22,554 nucleotides of DNA from Dimargaris cristalligena (taxonomy: Eukaryota > Kickxellomycota > Dimargaritomycetes > Dimargaritales > Dimargaritaceae), in contig JANBQC010000317.1 of the NCBI GenBank assembly GCA_027576995.1, positions 1 through 22,554 of the forward strand, read 5' to 3'. The translations under genes were made by a program, and so were the position numbers. Below, in pieces: positions 10,406-20,843 of the stretch. Under the pieces are notes generated by a model. The model saw only the letters and a program-made list of their open reading frames with translations. It searched no databases and was not told where the DNA came from. The stretch's first letter is position 1; each line of letters begins with the position of its first letter.

Positions 10406-10966
10406 TATAAATATGACCAAGTGCCCCAGCCGCACCCGTGCACGCGCAGGACCTCCCTATCTCTTCTTCAGCCCCCACCACTCCGTCGCACCAGAATAAC
10501 TATACATTCCCGCGCTTTTAGTTTGCCGCCCTTCCCCACTTTATTCTCAATTGTAATCGAGGATTCCCCTATTCAATAACTACGAACCCTCGACAATCTT
10601 ACCAACGCTTTTCCCTTCGTTTCGATTTTCGCACCTGGGAAATAACCGTTCGCGAACCTTAATCTCATAGATTGAGCTTCATTGACTATTGCATAATTCT
10701 ACAGCGCCCTTCTCTTCTTTGAGGTCCTACACCCCCGTTTTCAACGTTTATTTTAAGAAATCCACTCATTTTCGGTTACCGCTGCTTCGTAACTTTTGAA
10801 TTCACTGTAACCCATTGGTTTAACCGACTTTATTCTTTCTATATTTTGGGAAACCACCTCTTTGCACATATATCCTTCCCATCCCGGTCACTAAAGAGTG
10901 GTACCCTAACCAGTCTTACATTATTAAACACCATTGACTTGTGTGTATAAATCGAATACCCAAGCC
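10406..10966 (+). promoter_or_regulatory. TATA box and ATG-free pyrimidine-rich leader of gene 2
   Basis: TATAAATA at 10406-10413 is followed by C/T-rich sequence. After the ATG that overlaps the box (10413-10415) no ATG occurs on the plus strand until the gene start at 10967, 551 bases. Transcription starting some 30 bases below the box would give a leader of about 530 nt without upstream ORFs. A second TATAAAT lies about 20 bases before the ATG, too close for a normal leader. Confidence 0.55.
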
Positions 10967-12703
10967 ATGATACAGCCCCCTGTTTTAGAGGTCTCCCTCC
11001 TAACCGGCCCGGACCACATTTTCCATAACAACGAGACTATTACCGGTAAGTTTATATAAACCCGCTATACAGTTGTTAGTCCACCCCTTGCCCATTGGTA
11101 CTGGCAGCTCGAGTTGACCTCCCCCCAAACCACCACACTAACCAATACATTCCTTTCTCGCTTACAACTGCCATTTTTTATTGTATTTACCCGACTTTCT
11201 ATCACATTAGGTGCAGTCAAGTTAAAGACCTATGCGCGCTTCGTTGCCCGTCGGATCGTTTTGTGTTTTATCGGCCAGGAGAAGGTCGCGCTATCCGCCA
11301 ATTCCAATGGCGACCGCTGTCTGAAAAAAGTGTATTATCAGCAGGAGCTGGTAGTATGGGGCGACCAGCTGGGTACCTACGAAAAGGTTATAAATCCGGG
11401 AACGCATTGCTTCCCCTTCAACTGCCAACTGCCTCTCATGAACTACCCGGGTTCAACCAGCCGGTCCGCCTCTGCTGATAACACTTGTCCCGACTTCGTG
11501 ATTGAATACGTTTTCCAGGCCGGTGTGGAGTGTCGAAACGCACAGGTCCTTTCGTCAGTAGTTCCAATTCTTTATGAGCCCGTGCTTTGGCCGTCGGTCT
11601 CATTCGATCGAAACTCGGTAGTGGTTGCGGAAACGGAGGCTCATATGGCCCAGGGGATAGTGGCCGATCAGGACGGCAAGGAGCCCTCCTATCAAATCAA
11701 AGGCGTCTTTTCCAAGCGAGAATACCAGGCCGGCGACCTTGTCCAAGTGGAGTTGGAAATTAGCCACAAATCTGGGACGGTGAGGGTAATGGAGGCCCTT
11801 TGCTCTTTGGAAGAGACCATCGAATGCCATCTGGACGGCCGTGCCCATTCTCACCATCCCGGGCGCAAACCAGTGTGGAATAGTCGCCGTAACTTAGGAA
11901 TCGACTACCCCGAGCCCCTCGACTTGCCCAAGCCAGTTCCGGTCGTCAGCCCTATTAAGGCGCGTCGCCGCGCCATTTCAAATGCGGCCACTAGCCTACT
12001 TGCCATGCGAAGTCCGAGCGGAGAGCAGCACTCTATACCCGACAAAGAACCTGTCAATGCCTTCTCGTCTTCATCGGGCTCGGACCGGCCCTATCGATGT
12101 GTAGCCCGCATTCGGCTTCCCCACGACCTGCGGCCTCTCTCGGCGGGCCATTTGTCCTTCCGTTACGACTTAATTGTGGATCTGAAGGTTCCAAACGGAT
12201 ATTTCAAGCGTAAGTCCGCCAAAATGGTCCGGGCCACCTTCCCTATCCATATTGCCACGGTGGATAGGAAAGTGGCTGAAATGGTAGCCTCTGTCCGACA
12301 GTCAAGTAAATCGAATTTATCCAGCTCAACCCTTTTCCATTCGTCGTCTCCCCCCGCTCACCTGCCTGACCTACCGTCAGTCCTTCAGACACCCATGGTG
12401 GTAGCCAACGGACTAGACCATCCATACATTTCCCGGGGGAAGCCCTATCTAAGCTTCTCAGACGATGATCCGGCACTATGGGTACCGGTCACTTCCGCCA
12501 AAATCATATCATTACCTGACACTCCACAGGCCACCCCACCCAAAACCCAATCCCATATACGCCAACCTTCGGACCACAAACAGTTCATCCTCATTGGCAG
12601 CAATCGAAGTAGTACTGGTGATGAGCTAACTGATGATGACTGTACAGTAGTTAATGAATGTACCGGTTACGTATCTCAGTATTCGCAGGCCTACGTCCTA
12701 TAA
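10967..12703 (+). CDS. Arrestin-fold (alpha-arrestin-like) protein, two exons, 523 aa; paralogue of gene 1
   Basis: Coding sequence is join(10967..11045, 11211..12703), stop TAA 12701-12703. Exon 1 begins MIQPPVLEVSLLTG and ends NETITG; exon 2 continues AVKLKTYARFVARRIVLCF-IG. This rebuilds the first arrestin strands, ending F-x-G as in gene 1. The unspliced open frame would start with TTG and translate intron sequence. Arrestin-N covers about 1-165, with V-V-W-G-D at 74-78 and the hallmark G-x-H-x-F-P-F-x-x-x-L-P at 90-101. Arrestin-C covers about 187-375 (QAGD turn 199-202, ECHL 231-234, PVW 247-249), interrupted by an insertion of some 70 residues from about 250 that is rich in Pro, Ser and basic residues (KARRR). 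The tail 376-523 is Ser/Pro/Thr-rich with acidic patches. No PPxY and no RVxF motif are seen. A cytosolic trafficking adaptor role is inferred from the fold only. Confidence 0.86.
11046..11210 (+). other. Intron 1 of gene 2 (phase 1, 165 nt)
   Basis: The donor is G|GTAAGT at 11046 and the acceptor is TTAG at 11207-11210, with a T-rich tract before it. CTAAC at 11138-11142 is a branch-site candidate about 68 nt upstream of the acceptor. Splicing makes a Gly codon (G+GT), so position, phase and residue match the intron of gene 1. The lengths differ (165 against 325 nt). Confidence 0.82.
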
Positions 12704-13370
12704 AGTACAGAGCCTTTCTAGCCAAGCTTAAAACTATAGGGCCATCGACCCAGTCGGTTCTTACTTGCGCATAGTTAAATTTTCATCTATTTTTGTTAAT
12801 CTCCAATTTTGCACCTTCCCCACCGAACATGACATCCCTTCGTATGACCAAAAATTTTCCTGACGATTTCCATACTAACTAGATTCCAACTTCTCAGTTG
12901 GTAATATCCAAATGTATATCCCAATTTAATGCTCTTATGTTATATTCTGGACACTTTCCTCCAACCATTCTTCAGTGTTTGGTTAGGGGTATTTTCTTCC
13001 CAACTTTGAAAACTCCTGCTACTTTGATTTTGATGTCCTCATATCATATGTGATCCTTTCATTGTATTTTATGCCACCCACCTCCATTCATCTTCCTTTT
13101 TCGACTATTTTAGTACTGCTTTGGACGTTGCCTTCAAGGTTTTCTCTGACAGGGCCTATGTTATAATTGGGCCGCTTCGAATAAAATTATGTGAATTTTC
13201 ATGTTTCTTCCAATGTTGAATACTGTAGTACTTTCCGGTGTCCAGTCTGTCAAAATCTGCCCATTGCCCGACCATTAGAAAGTGTACAACGACCTACACC
13301 ATGGTCAATTGCTGAGTGTTATGTAATCGAGTCGTAGTTTGCTATTAATATCCATTAATTTCTATGACAG
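12704..13370. other. AT-rich spacer after gene 2
   Basis: T-rich on the plus strand; it holds the presumed 3' region of gene 2. No clear AATAAA lies close to the stop, and no gene is seen. Confidence 0.5.
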
Positions 13371-13372
13371 TA

Positions 13373-13508
13373 TGGGTTAAATTCGGCCCAGCTGTATAGG
13401 ACTTTGCATGATGTATACGGAAAGATAGGAGGTATATCCATGTTTAATCGGTAGTATTCACTACATCTAACGGTTTTTTTGCCATTTGACCTTGTTGGAT
13501 TCTTCCTA
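13373..13508 (-). mobile_element. TA-flanked MITE, full copy A (136 bp)
   Basis: The element is bounded by TA at 13371-13372 and 13509-13510. Its left end, TGGGTTAAATTCGGCCCAGC followed by TGTATAGG, matches the inverted right end of copy B at 24 of 29 positions, four of the five differences being transitions. Its right end, CCTTGTTGGATTCTTCCTA, matches the inverted left end of copy B. Interior bases also align with copy B in reverse orientation. No coding capacity. TA duplication and short terminal inverted repeats are typical of Tc1/mariner-type non-autonomous elements; the superfamily is inferred. Confidence 0.65.
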
Positions 13509-13904
13509 TATCATAACGTACTGCTGTATCCATTTTCTTGGATGTCTATTTTACACTCAATTCTAAAGTCGTTTCAATTGTTTAGCAGGGTTATCCAGTA
13601 ATTTAGAGGGCCAGCGCTTTGGTAACCCAGCTTTTGGTTCAACATGATAATCCAGCGCCCCAGTATTTCAATATGTGGTACAGCAGCCAGTCTAAGCAAC
13701 GGGTAGTTAGATACGATTGTCCATCAATAGCCCTAATTGTTGCCGCACGTCACTCTGAGCAGCCAACATCCTAAATTTGACCTTTTCGGTATCTAGCCTT
13801 CAGGCTCTATACAGGCCATCGGTTTTCTAACTGTTTTCCCTCTATATTAACAACCGGTTGATTCATTGATAACCCGTTGAAATAGTTTATCGGGCCCTGT
13901 ATCG

Positions 13905-14061
13905 TTTGGAAGAATATTCAATATAGTAATATACCATCAAGCCTGTACAGGCTCGTAAAGGATGTATAAAAGAAAATGGGTGGAGAATTTATTTTCAACT
14001 CATAATACCTGTTCTATCAATTGTATTTTTTGCTATGTATCAGATTCGAGTTTCTCCCATA
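13905..14061. repeat. Possible diverged MITE relative (weak)
   Basis: ATTCGAGTTTCTCCCA followed by TA (end at 14059, TA 14060-14061) resembles the MITE right end GAATTTCTCCCA. GGAAGAAT near 13908 recalls the other end of copy A. The interior does not align convincingly. A perfect 14-bp palindrome, AGCCTGTACAGGCT, lies inside at 13940-13953. Confidence 0.2.
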
Positions 14062-14403
14062 CTTATAGTGGATCTTACCACGAGTGACGATCTTACTGAC
14101 AAGGACAGAAGCGCGGAGTTATCAGCTGGGGACATGGGCTAAGGTGATTAATTGTTTATTGACGACTTCACGGATGGCCGGTAGCAACGATTGATATTAT
14201 ATATCTATTTTCCTGATCCTCCATAGAGTGTCTGATGATTCCAATCAGTATCTTATCCCGGGTAGCCTATTGAAATACCCCCTTATCAATATCATTTGCG
14301 TGTTAAACGTACACTGTCACAATGCCCACGTCAGTATTTTTTAATTGGCCCCTTTTGAAACTGATCGTTTATGTCTGACGTTTACACACGCCTGTTATGC
14401 ATA

Positions 14404-14543
14404 TGGGAGTAGTTCAACAAGGCTGTATAACAAAATATCCATTCGATGAGGCATATGCTACTGGTGGGAAATAAACATCCCACCGACTTTCCCATACACA
14501 TATATTAGTTAAAACCTTATACAGCCGAGCTGAATTTTACTCA
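14404..14543 (+). mobile_element. TA-flanked MITE, full copy B (140 bp)
   Basis: Flanked by TA at 14402-14403 and 14544-14545. Left end TGGGAGTAGTTCAACAAGGC then TGTATAA; right end, read inward, TGAGTAAAATTCAGCTCGGC then TGTATAAGG. The two ends thus form imperfect terminal inverted repeats of about 27-30 bp, best at GGCTGTATAA. An internal hairpin, GGTGGGA/TCCCACC (14463-14469 and 14478-14484), is absent from copy A. Too short to encode a transposase, so it would depend on an element elsewhere. Confidence 0.7.
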
Positions 14544-14545
14544 TA

Positions 14546-15417
14546 TTCTCTATTTCTTAGACCTGTCGTGCACTAACTGCAACACTGTATTTTAGTAAAT
14601 TTTTTTCGAGTGATGTAACACCGATGATACCACTGTCTACAGTGTTGATTCTCTGAATACTTTAATCGCAATAGCAAACAGTTCTCGTGGGGTGGGCGGT
14701 GTCCATGAAAATTGCCAAACCATATATCAGATTTAACCCCCGGTTCCAATTAGAACGTCTGCTTTTTGAATCAATGTCGATAAGATTGATATTGTTCTAC
14801 CAATGTAGGCCCCGGTACCAAAATAAAATGCGCGCTCCAACCTGGGGCAGGGAGTACGGCTAAGCTAGTAATGTAATGGGTCCAATAAAATTACATTAGC
14901 CCCAAAAACCGGCCTTATATTACTGTTATTGAATATTCGCTTAATTCGCTGAATCCACGATGTGCAACATTGTAGATACTACGAATCATCATGCTTACTA
15001 GACTATTCCGCCGAGGCTCACTCGAACCTTAGATACCTGGCTACTATGTGCTACGTGTGATCTATCCGATACTACTACCCACGGAATAAACCATAAGCAG
15101 ACTATATACAGTATTCCCATCGAACAAGTATATAAGTGGGGTTGCAAACGTCTAAGTAAGGGTCCGTTGGGTTAGGATTTGTCCAAGCGGCAAATCCAGG
15201 GCCACCGACTTAGTTCACTCCCTAATACCCAAATAGTGAGCCCAATGGCCATCGGATAATTAAGGCAATTATTCCCAGTCCCCACACTGATTCGCAAAGG
15301 CTCAGCTGTGTATATTTACTTTACCACTTGCACTCCATCTTTGATGTTTGATTCGACGTATAATCCGACCGGCCAAAAAGCAGTAACTACTGTTTTGGTG
15401 ATGGGTAACCTGTGCAT
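14546..15417. other. AT-rich intergenic DNA
   Basis: No gene, RNA gene or clear repeat is seen. Confidence 0.5.
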
Positions 15418-15439
15418 TCTTTTTATATATATAAAAAGA
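15418..15439. repeat. Perfect 22-bp AT-rich palindrome
   Basis: Arms TCTTTTTATAT (15418-15428) and its exact complement (15429-15439), without a spacer. It could extrude as a cruciform, or act as a bidirectional 3' end or TATA-like element. AT-rich palindromes also arise easily from TA repeats. Confidence 0.7.
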
Positions 15440-16586
15440 GAATAGTCTACAACTGGTTGAACACTGAATAAGATCCTAATAATAGTATACGAGTGTTTGA
15501 TAACCACTCATCTTCTAAAAAAAAGAAGCGGGGGGTTATGGTTCTCATAATCGATCACCATCGACCCTTCGCACACTTCCCAGAGCTGCACGGCCGATAC
15601 ATCAACGGGGGTGGCTCTGGTGGAACATATAATACCATTGTAGGGATACTATTGATTTCGCTTAGTGGGAAGTTGGATGTTCTGTTTCGGGCTCCAAGTC
15701 CCACCGATCATGACCTTTTTCCACGCATATGTTTCGTATCGAAAGACTTAGCCCCCGTTATGTAATAATCCCAAGAACAGGATGAGGAAGGGGGTGGTGG
15801 CGATGGAGAAGGGGTGTTGCAAATTGTGTATATTGTTGAGTGGTTCAATGATTGGCTTTTCCGTACTCCTCCATCAAGTCCAAACTTACTATACGGGCTG
15901 AAAAATGAAACTGTCTTGGTAACTAGGTAGAAGAGCACCAAGCGGAGCGGAAGCAACCCTGAGGCAGGGCAATCATTCTCTGAAGTACATGGCGCAGGAT
16001 TTTCAACCGAGAGAATGGATCAACACTCCCCGAGGCTGGTGGGAAAAAATAATAGCTTCGATCCCTAATGTATGTTTCATTTACCTCGTTTAGGGAACTT
16101 ACATAGAGTAGGGTCACTTATTCGGCCAAAGGTATAATCATCCATTTGAACGAGAACAGAGGGGCGGAGAGGAGAGGAGGTTCAGGGAAAAAGAACAAAT
16201 GGGTAATTGCAAAAAACTAACCCACAGCTTCAGTTTCGTTTGCCGCATATAGAATAATACTAATTTACAATTGACCATGGGTAAACTTGGCAGTTCCATT
16301 CGAATATCTAAAAGAGCGTCAACGGCAAATACACTAGAATTATAAACTCAACTTTCTCACCACCTTGACGACCGACTATAATTTCGGCGATCGCCCCGGG
16401 CCGGCGGTGAAACTTTCATCTCGTCTAGATCACCACCACTTTAGCTTGAGTATCGGTGATTTCGGCACTGCTATGTTTCAAACACAGCGGCTTTAATATG
16501 ACATTGCTGGGTGAGAAGTAACTAAAGTGCCATCCGTTAACTTTAGAGACCCCTATTCCGTAGCTGAGGGAACCAAGAATTGTCAA

Positions 16587-16612
16587 GGGAGAGAGAGAAG
16601 AGAAGAGAAGGG
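16587..16612. repeat. GA-rich simple repeat (GAGAA units)
   Basis: A purine-only tract of GA followed by about three GAGAA units on the plus strand. Confidence 0.7.
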
Positions 16613-17286
16613 TATGAGCGTATATCCATAAAAAGCAGGGACATTTCTAATACTCACCCGATCACCCTGAGCCTACATCGCCGGACTAGTCAATTCATTG
16701 GCATACTTGTCTTAGCACGACGTATACTGTTCGGCAAAAACTATGTCAAAGATAGGTAGAGGTTGCGATCCTTCAGCACTCTGTTCCAAATTGGTAGTAG
16801 CCCGCCAACGGTCGTTCCTAAAACTGTTGCGCTTGGCCATAAAAGGCCCAGTAAGTGAGAAAAGAGAGGGATTTTGGGTATTAAAAAGCAGCATACCTAT
16901 ATGAGTGTATTCACAGCGACTTCAATCCGGAATAGTTGCTACACGAAAGCCGAGTGTACCTGATGGGTCACTGAAACCCCCCTTTCCACCCGCGTGACTG
17001 TTGAAATAAACCAATTCTAATGAGATACAATGCTATCTTCACCTCACCATGCTTACCCACTGGAGCTCTAGCGGCCCGGATTCCAGTGATCCACTGGGAT
17101 AAGTGGAAATAACAACGAAGGGAGGAAGGAGGGGCTCTTAAAGAGATCGTGATATACGGTATGGTCCTTTAAGCATGGCCATAAAGGGGGTGAAGGATTC
17201 CTCGGTGGAGAATGGGAATGAGGTGGCAGTGATAATAAGACCTGCTCCCTCCTCTATGCCAGCCGTTGAACTAGGCGGCCGACGGT

Positions 17287-17327
17287 CCCCTGGTGAGCTG
17301 GTATACCCTGGACCTGCATACCAGGGG
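17287..17327. repeat. Inverted repeat CCCCTGGT/ACCAGGGG with an internal third arm
   Basis: A perfect 8-bp stem (17287-17294 with 17320-17327). Between the arms, CCCTGG (about 17305-17310) could pair with the right arm instead, and GGTATACC (17300-17307) is itself palindromic, so two alternative hairpins are possible. Confidence 0.5.
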
Positions 17328-17644
17328 TCGAGGTAAAATGAATATACCTTCGACGCATAGGAATTACAAGTCTCTCCTCCCTCCCTCCTTTCCATCCTCC
17401 CTGACTCGCACTCCCCTTCTTAACTTGGGCAAACAGAATGACATTCTTCTTTCCCGGGAGGAAGGGGTATTTTAGGAGGGGAGGGGTTTAAAATCCGCCG
17501 ACCTGCCGATTTGTTGGGTCAATCAGGGCACCGGAGTCCCTACAACGACAACAAGATTGCACTTCGTTCGAGAGTGGCTTAATCTGTTTATATGTAGATG
17601 GTTTGACAAACCCATATTATGGAACGCCCAAATAGACAATATAA

Positions 17645-17666
17645 ATATATATATATATATATATAT
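17645..17666. repeat. (AT)11 microsatellite
   Basis: 22 bases of uninterrupted AT dinucleotide. Confidence 0.95.
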
Positions 17667-19376
17667 GTTGGTTTGCTGCACTATTGAGGGGGGAATATAA
17701 GAATTTATATTCTAAAAAATGGCAATCCCATTCGGGAGGATGTGAAATTGGTTTGAATGGTTATTGGCTGTAGTTAGGACAAGCCGCAGCTATGGCTTTG
17801 ACTGGTTAAAAAAGAAAATGAGCAACTACTCGGATCGCTGAGGATTTCTCCCCCGCCCACGCCCATCCCCATCTCTGTGACTCTAATGAGTGTATGAGGT
17901 GGCTCCGAAGACGCAGTATGTCTTCAATTGTCTGAAATACCACAGGTAATTTAGGTAAGTACTTCCATTCGAAGCACATGGCTAAACTGGCTGAATCCAT
18001 ACTCAAGCGCTCCAGAGAAAAAAGTGGAATCATAGATGTGCTGGAATAGTGTGATAATAATTAGTGAGGCACTGTATGCAATCACCTACCCTACACACTC
18101 TCTCTATCACTGATGACTTTAAAAGAAGCGAATGAAGAACCACCACTTTCAGATCTAAATATAGTCATGTAGTGTATAGTTTTCGGGAAAAGGGTGGGTT
18201 TACGAAATAGGGCCAATAGTTTACCTCTGAGTAGAGGTGTGCCAGTGTATGGACATGTACACGGACCTCCTCTCTACCCACACCCCACCACTACCCATGT
18301 CATCATGGAGTGGACTTACAGAATAGGACTGCCCTCACCGGGCGGAATTTACCAGAATTTTGATATTGTTTAGATTTTCATTCACCGGGAGCACGCACCC
18401 CCATCCGAAAGTTCTCGATACACCATGGTTAGAACAGAGCTGAATTGAAAAAAAGAAGAAGTTGTAATCGCAGCCCCGTTTTAACTCGCCCACTGGTTGT
18501 CTGCTTACCCTAGGAGCACCCAAAAAGGCGAATGATCGTCCCGACTAGGCTGTAAACGAAGGTGGGGACTACATGTCAATAATAACACAGCGACGTCCAT
18601 TCAAAAAGACATTACTCAGTTGTTGTTACTTTTGGGAGTGTGGTGTGTTGTGATTTACTAATGGGCACTGAATTATAGTACTGGACCAAACAGGCGAAGA
18701 AGGGGGGAGAGATGGTGGAAACTTGAGGTCCCGCCCAAAAGATAATCAATCTATTATGTACCAATTTCTAAGCAAGCGCTAATATAAGGTGGTGGTGGTC
18801 AATAGGCCTGCGGGTGCCCTGGAGAGAAAGAGAGAGTGGTAATTGTTTGGGGGAGGGGGGGCACTGGTATGCAGCTATTTTCTGAAAATCGTACCAGGGG
18901 GCAAGCAATAACAGACATGGGCTACTGTTATTCATTGCTGAAGGGTTTGTTGACATCCGTCACCAACTGTAGCAATCATGTTTGCCGATAGTACAAGTCT
19001 GCATGATTAAACAATGCTATGGTTTGAGGATAACAACCCCCCCCTCCTACACACAAATGAAGCATTCGAAATGGACTACCAAAACGAGGTTTATTATTAT
19101 GATTATTTTTGCTATAAGTTATGTTATGTGGGTGCACTCCACTCAACCAAGGGGAACTGAACCATTAGGTGCATTAGCCCAAACAGAGGTCGCATGTCGA
19201 GGGATAGTCTGGCAGAGAATGGGGTTAAAGTCGCCTCTACACCAGGGCTCTACAGTGAAGCGAGAGATTCATACATGAACCTTGTGCCCCATCACAATCT
19301 CCCCCCTAGGGACCAGTCATCAAACTATATATATTTATCAATATGCGGGGTGATAGTCAGTGCACCGATTCAGATG

Positions 19377-19407
19377 TATATATATATATATATATAGGTG
19401 TGTGTGT
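19377..19407. repeat. Compound microsatellite (TA)10 then (GT)5
   Basis: TA repeats at 19377-19396 are followed after one G by GT repeats at 19398-19407. Confidence 0.95.
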
Positions 19408-19784
19408 ATGGCACCTGTATGCCGCAATATAGTGTTATTCACCCCTTTACTTCCTATTTTAATTCGGGTCTTTGTCAGTTCACTGCCTCCGCACGCTTGG
19501 GGCTAGGCCATGTTGGTAAATTTGATTGTGACGATATCGTCGGGGAGAAGGGGGTTAGGAGGTGGAGATGTAAATGTAAATGTAGCCCCCCTCCCATTGG
19601 GAACCCACCGCCAACGACAGAAGAGCAAAGGAAACATCAAGAATGTAATGGAATATAAAAGGACCGACTCAATCAAGCATGACTAGCATTGTCCAGCAGT
19701 CTGGATCTAACCCCAACCCTCCTCTCACCCTCTACCTATTTAATCCCCAATAACCCTGTTCAAGACTGGGTACTGTTACGGTCA

Positions 19785-19797
19785 AAACCCTAACCCT
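19785..19797. repeat. Interstitial telomere-like motif / telobox
   Basis: AAACCCTAACCCT is two units of the common fungal telomere repeat (TTAGGG, reversed). Degenerate CTAACCCC/CCCT words occur from about 19706 on. It may be a telobox bound by a Tbf1/TRF-like protein, or a remnant; two units are too few to prove a telomeric origin. Confidence 0.4.
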
Positions 19798-20128
19798 CGA
19801 CGGGGACAATGTAACCCCACGCCTACCCTGGCACCCCCTCATACATTAAACCAGTCAGACTTGCCTAAAACAAGGTGTGAATGTATGTATGTGGGGTGGG
19901 GAAGGAAGGAAAGGGTAGTGACAGTCCCGCCTCTGGTAATAGCAAAATGGATCATAATGAACGAGAGGGAGGGGAGGGGGCAGGTCTGTGACCTGGCCAC
20001 CTGATCACCCCTCGTCCACCACCGAGTTCGGATGCCTGCCATTGTGGCCCTACTGAGAGTAAGGGTCCCAAGGAAGGACCCTCGGCGAACTTACAATACC
20101 TTCACAGCGGACAACCCACGCGACAAGA

Positions 20129-20157
20129 GGGGGGCGTGGGTGAGAGTGGGGAGTGGG
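20129..20157 (+). other. Plus-strand G-quadruplex motif
   Basis: Four G-runs (20129-20134, 20138-20140, 20148-20151, 20155-20157) with loops CGT, TGAGAGT and AGT fit the G3+N1-7 rule. Confidence 0.7.
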
Positions 20158-20434
20158 TAAGTGCGGGATATGAGGTGCGGCTAGAAAAGTAGTCGGAGAT
20201 GGTCATATCCCGAGAATGGGGCGCCTTCGGCATTAAAAATACCTGCCCATGAGGAGAGGTCCCTTCGTTGGCCATTTGTCCACCGCCGACTCCTTAATGA
20301 TCAAGCACATGGACTTGCCTTATTCACTACTCGTTCGACACCCTGGCCAGCGGCGGAGCTGAACCGAGCTGGGCCGCGCCGCTGGTTTATGGTACATCTC
20401 TTTATTCTCGGTTCCCGCCAACGACTTCTAATCT

Positions 20435-20451
20435 TATATATATGTATATAT
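20435..20451. repeat. Short imperfect TA microsatellite
   Basis: TATATATATGTATATAT, one G interrupting the TA run. Confidence 0.85.
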
Positions 20452-20821
20452 GAGAGAGTACGTGGGGTAGGTGTGTGAAAAGTGAAGGTTGGGCACAATC
20501 ATCGCCAGCGGATCACTCATATTGGACGAACGCCATCGACCTTTGCAATATAGATATTCTTTCACTAGGGCGGCACATCCCTCTCCCCCGTACTCCTCCC
20601 ATTTATCTTGGGTTTTCCCCCATCTCTCCCTCCTTACAATCAATCAGCCCCGCCTGTACCCATCATCGCACCAGTCAAATAACGAATCCATCTTTCGGTA
20701 TGCCAATGTTGAGTGGTTGGAGAAGATTCAAGGGTGCATTCTCTATACCAGTCAGCTGTCAGGGTACTAACAATGGTGGGGAAGAAAACACTACTATAGC
20801 CTGCACTCCCCCCTCTCCCAT

Positions 20822-20843
20822 TCTCTCTCTCTCTCTCTCTCTC
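20822..20843. repeat. (TC)11 microsatellite
   Basis: 22 bases of uninterrupted TC. As a pyrimidine mirror repeat it could form a triplex (H-DNA). A purine-rich tract follows at 20880-21000. Confidence 0.95.

Noticed and set aside
11114..11210. N-terminal 32 codons of the open frame starting at TTG 11114
   Set aside because: This is intron sequence: it holds the branch-site candidate and pyrimidine tract and gives no arrestin strand.
13373..14543. One 1.17-kb transposon bounded by inverted ends
   Set aside because: Each end has its own partner about 136-140 bp away with TA on both sides, so two separate MITE copies explain the sequence better.
15538..15765. Small frame from ATG 15538 containing NTIVG, reminiscent of the arrestin exon 1 end
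   Set aside because: There is no GTAAGT donor after the motif, and the downstream residues do not follow the arrestin pattern.
17083..17097. CCAGTG-ATC-CACTGG stem and many similar 5-6 bp stems
   Set aside because: Stems of this size are expected several times in 22 kb by chance.
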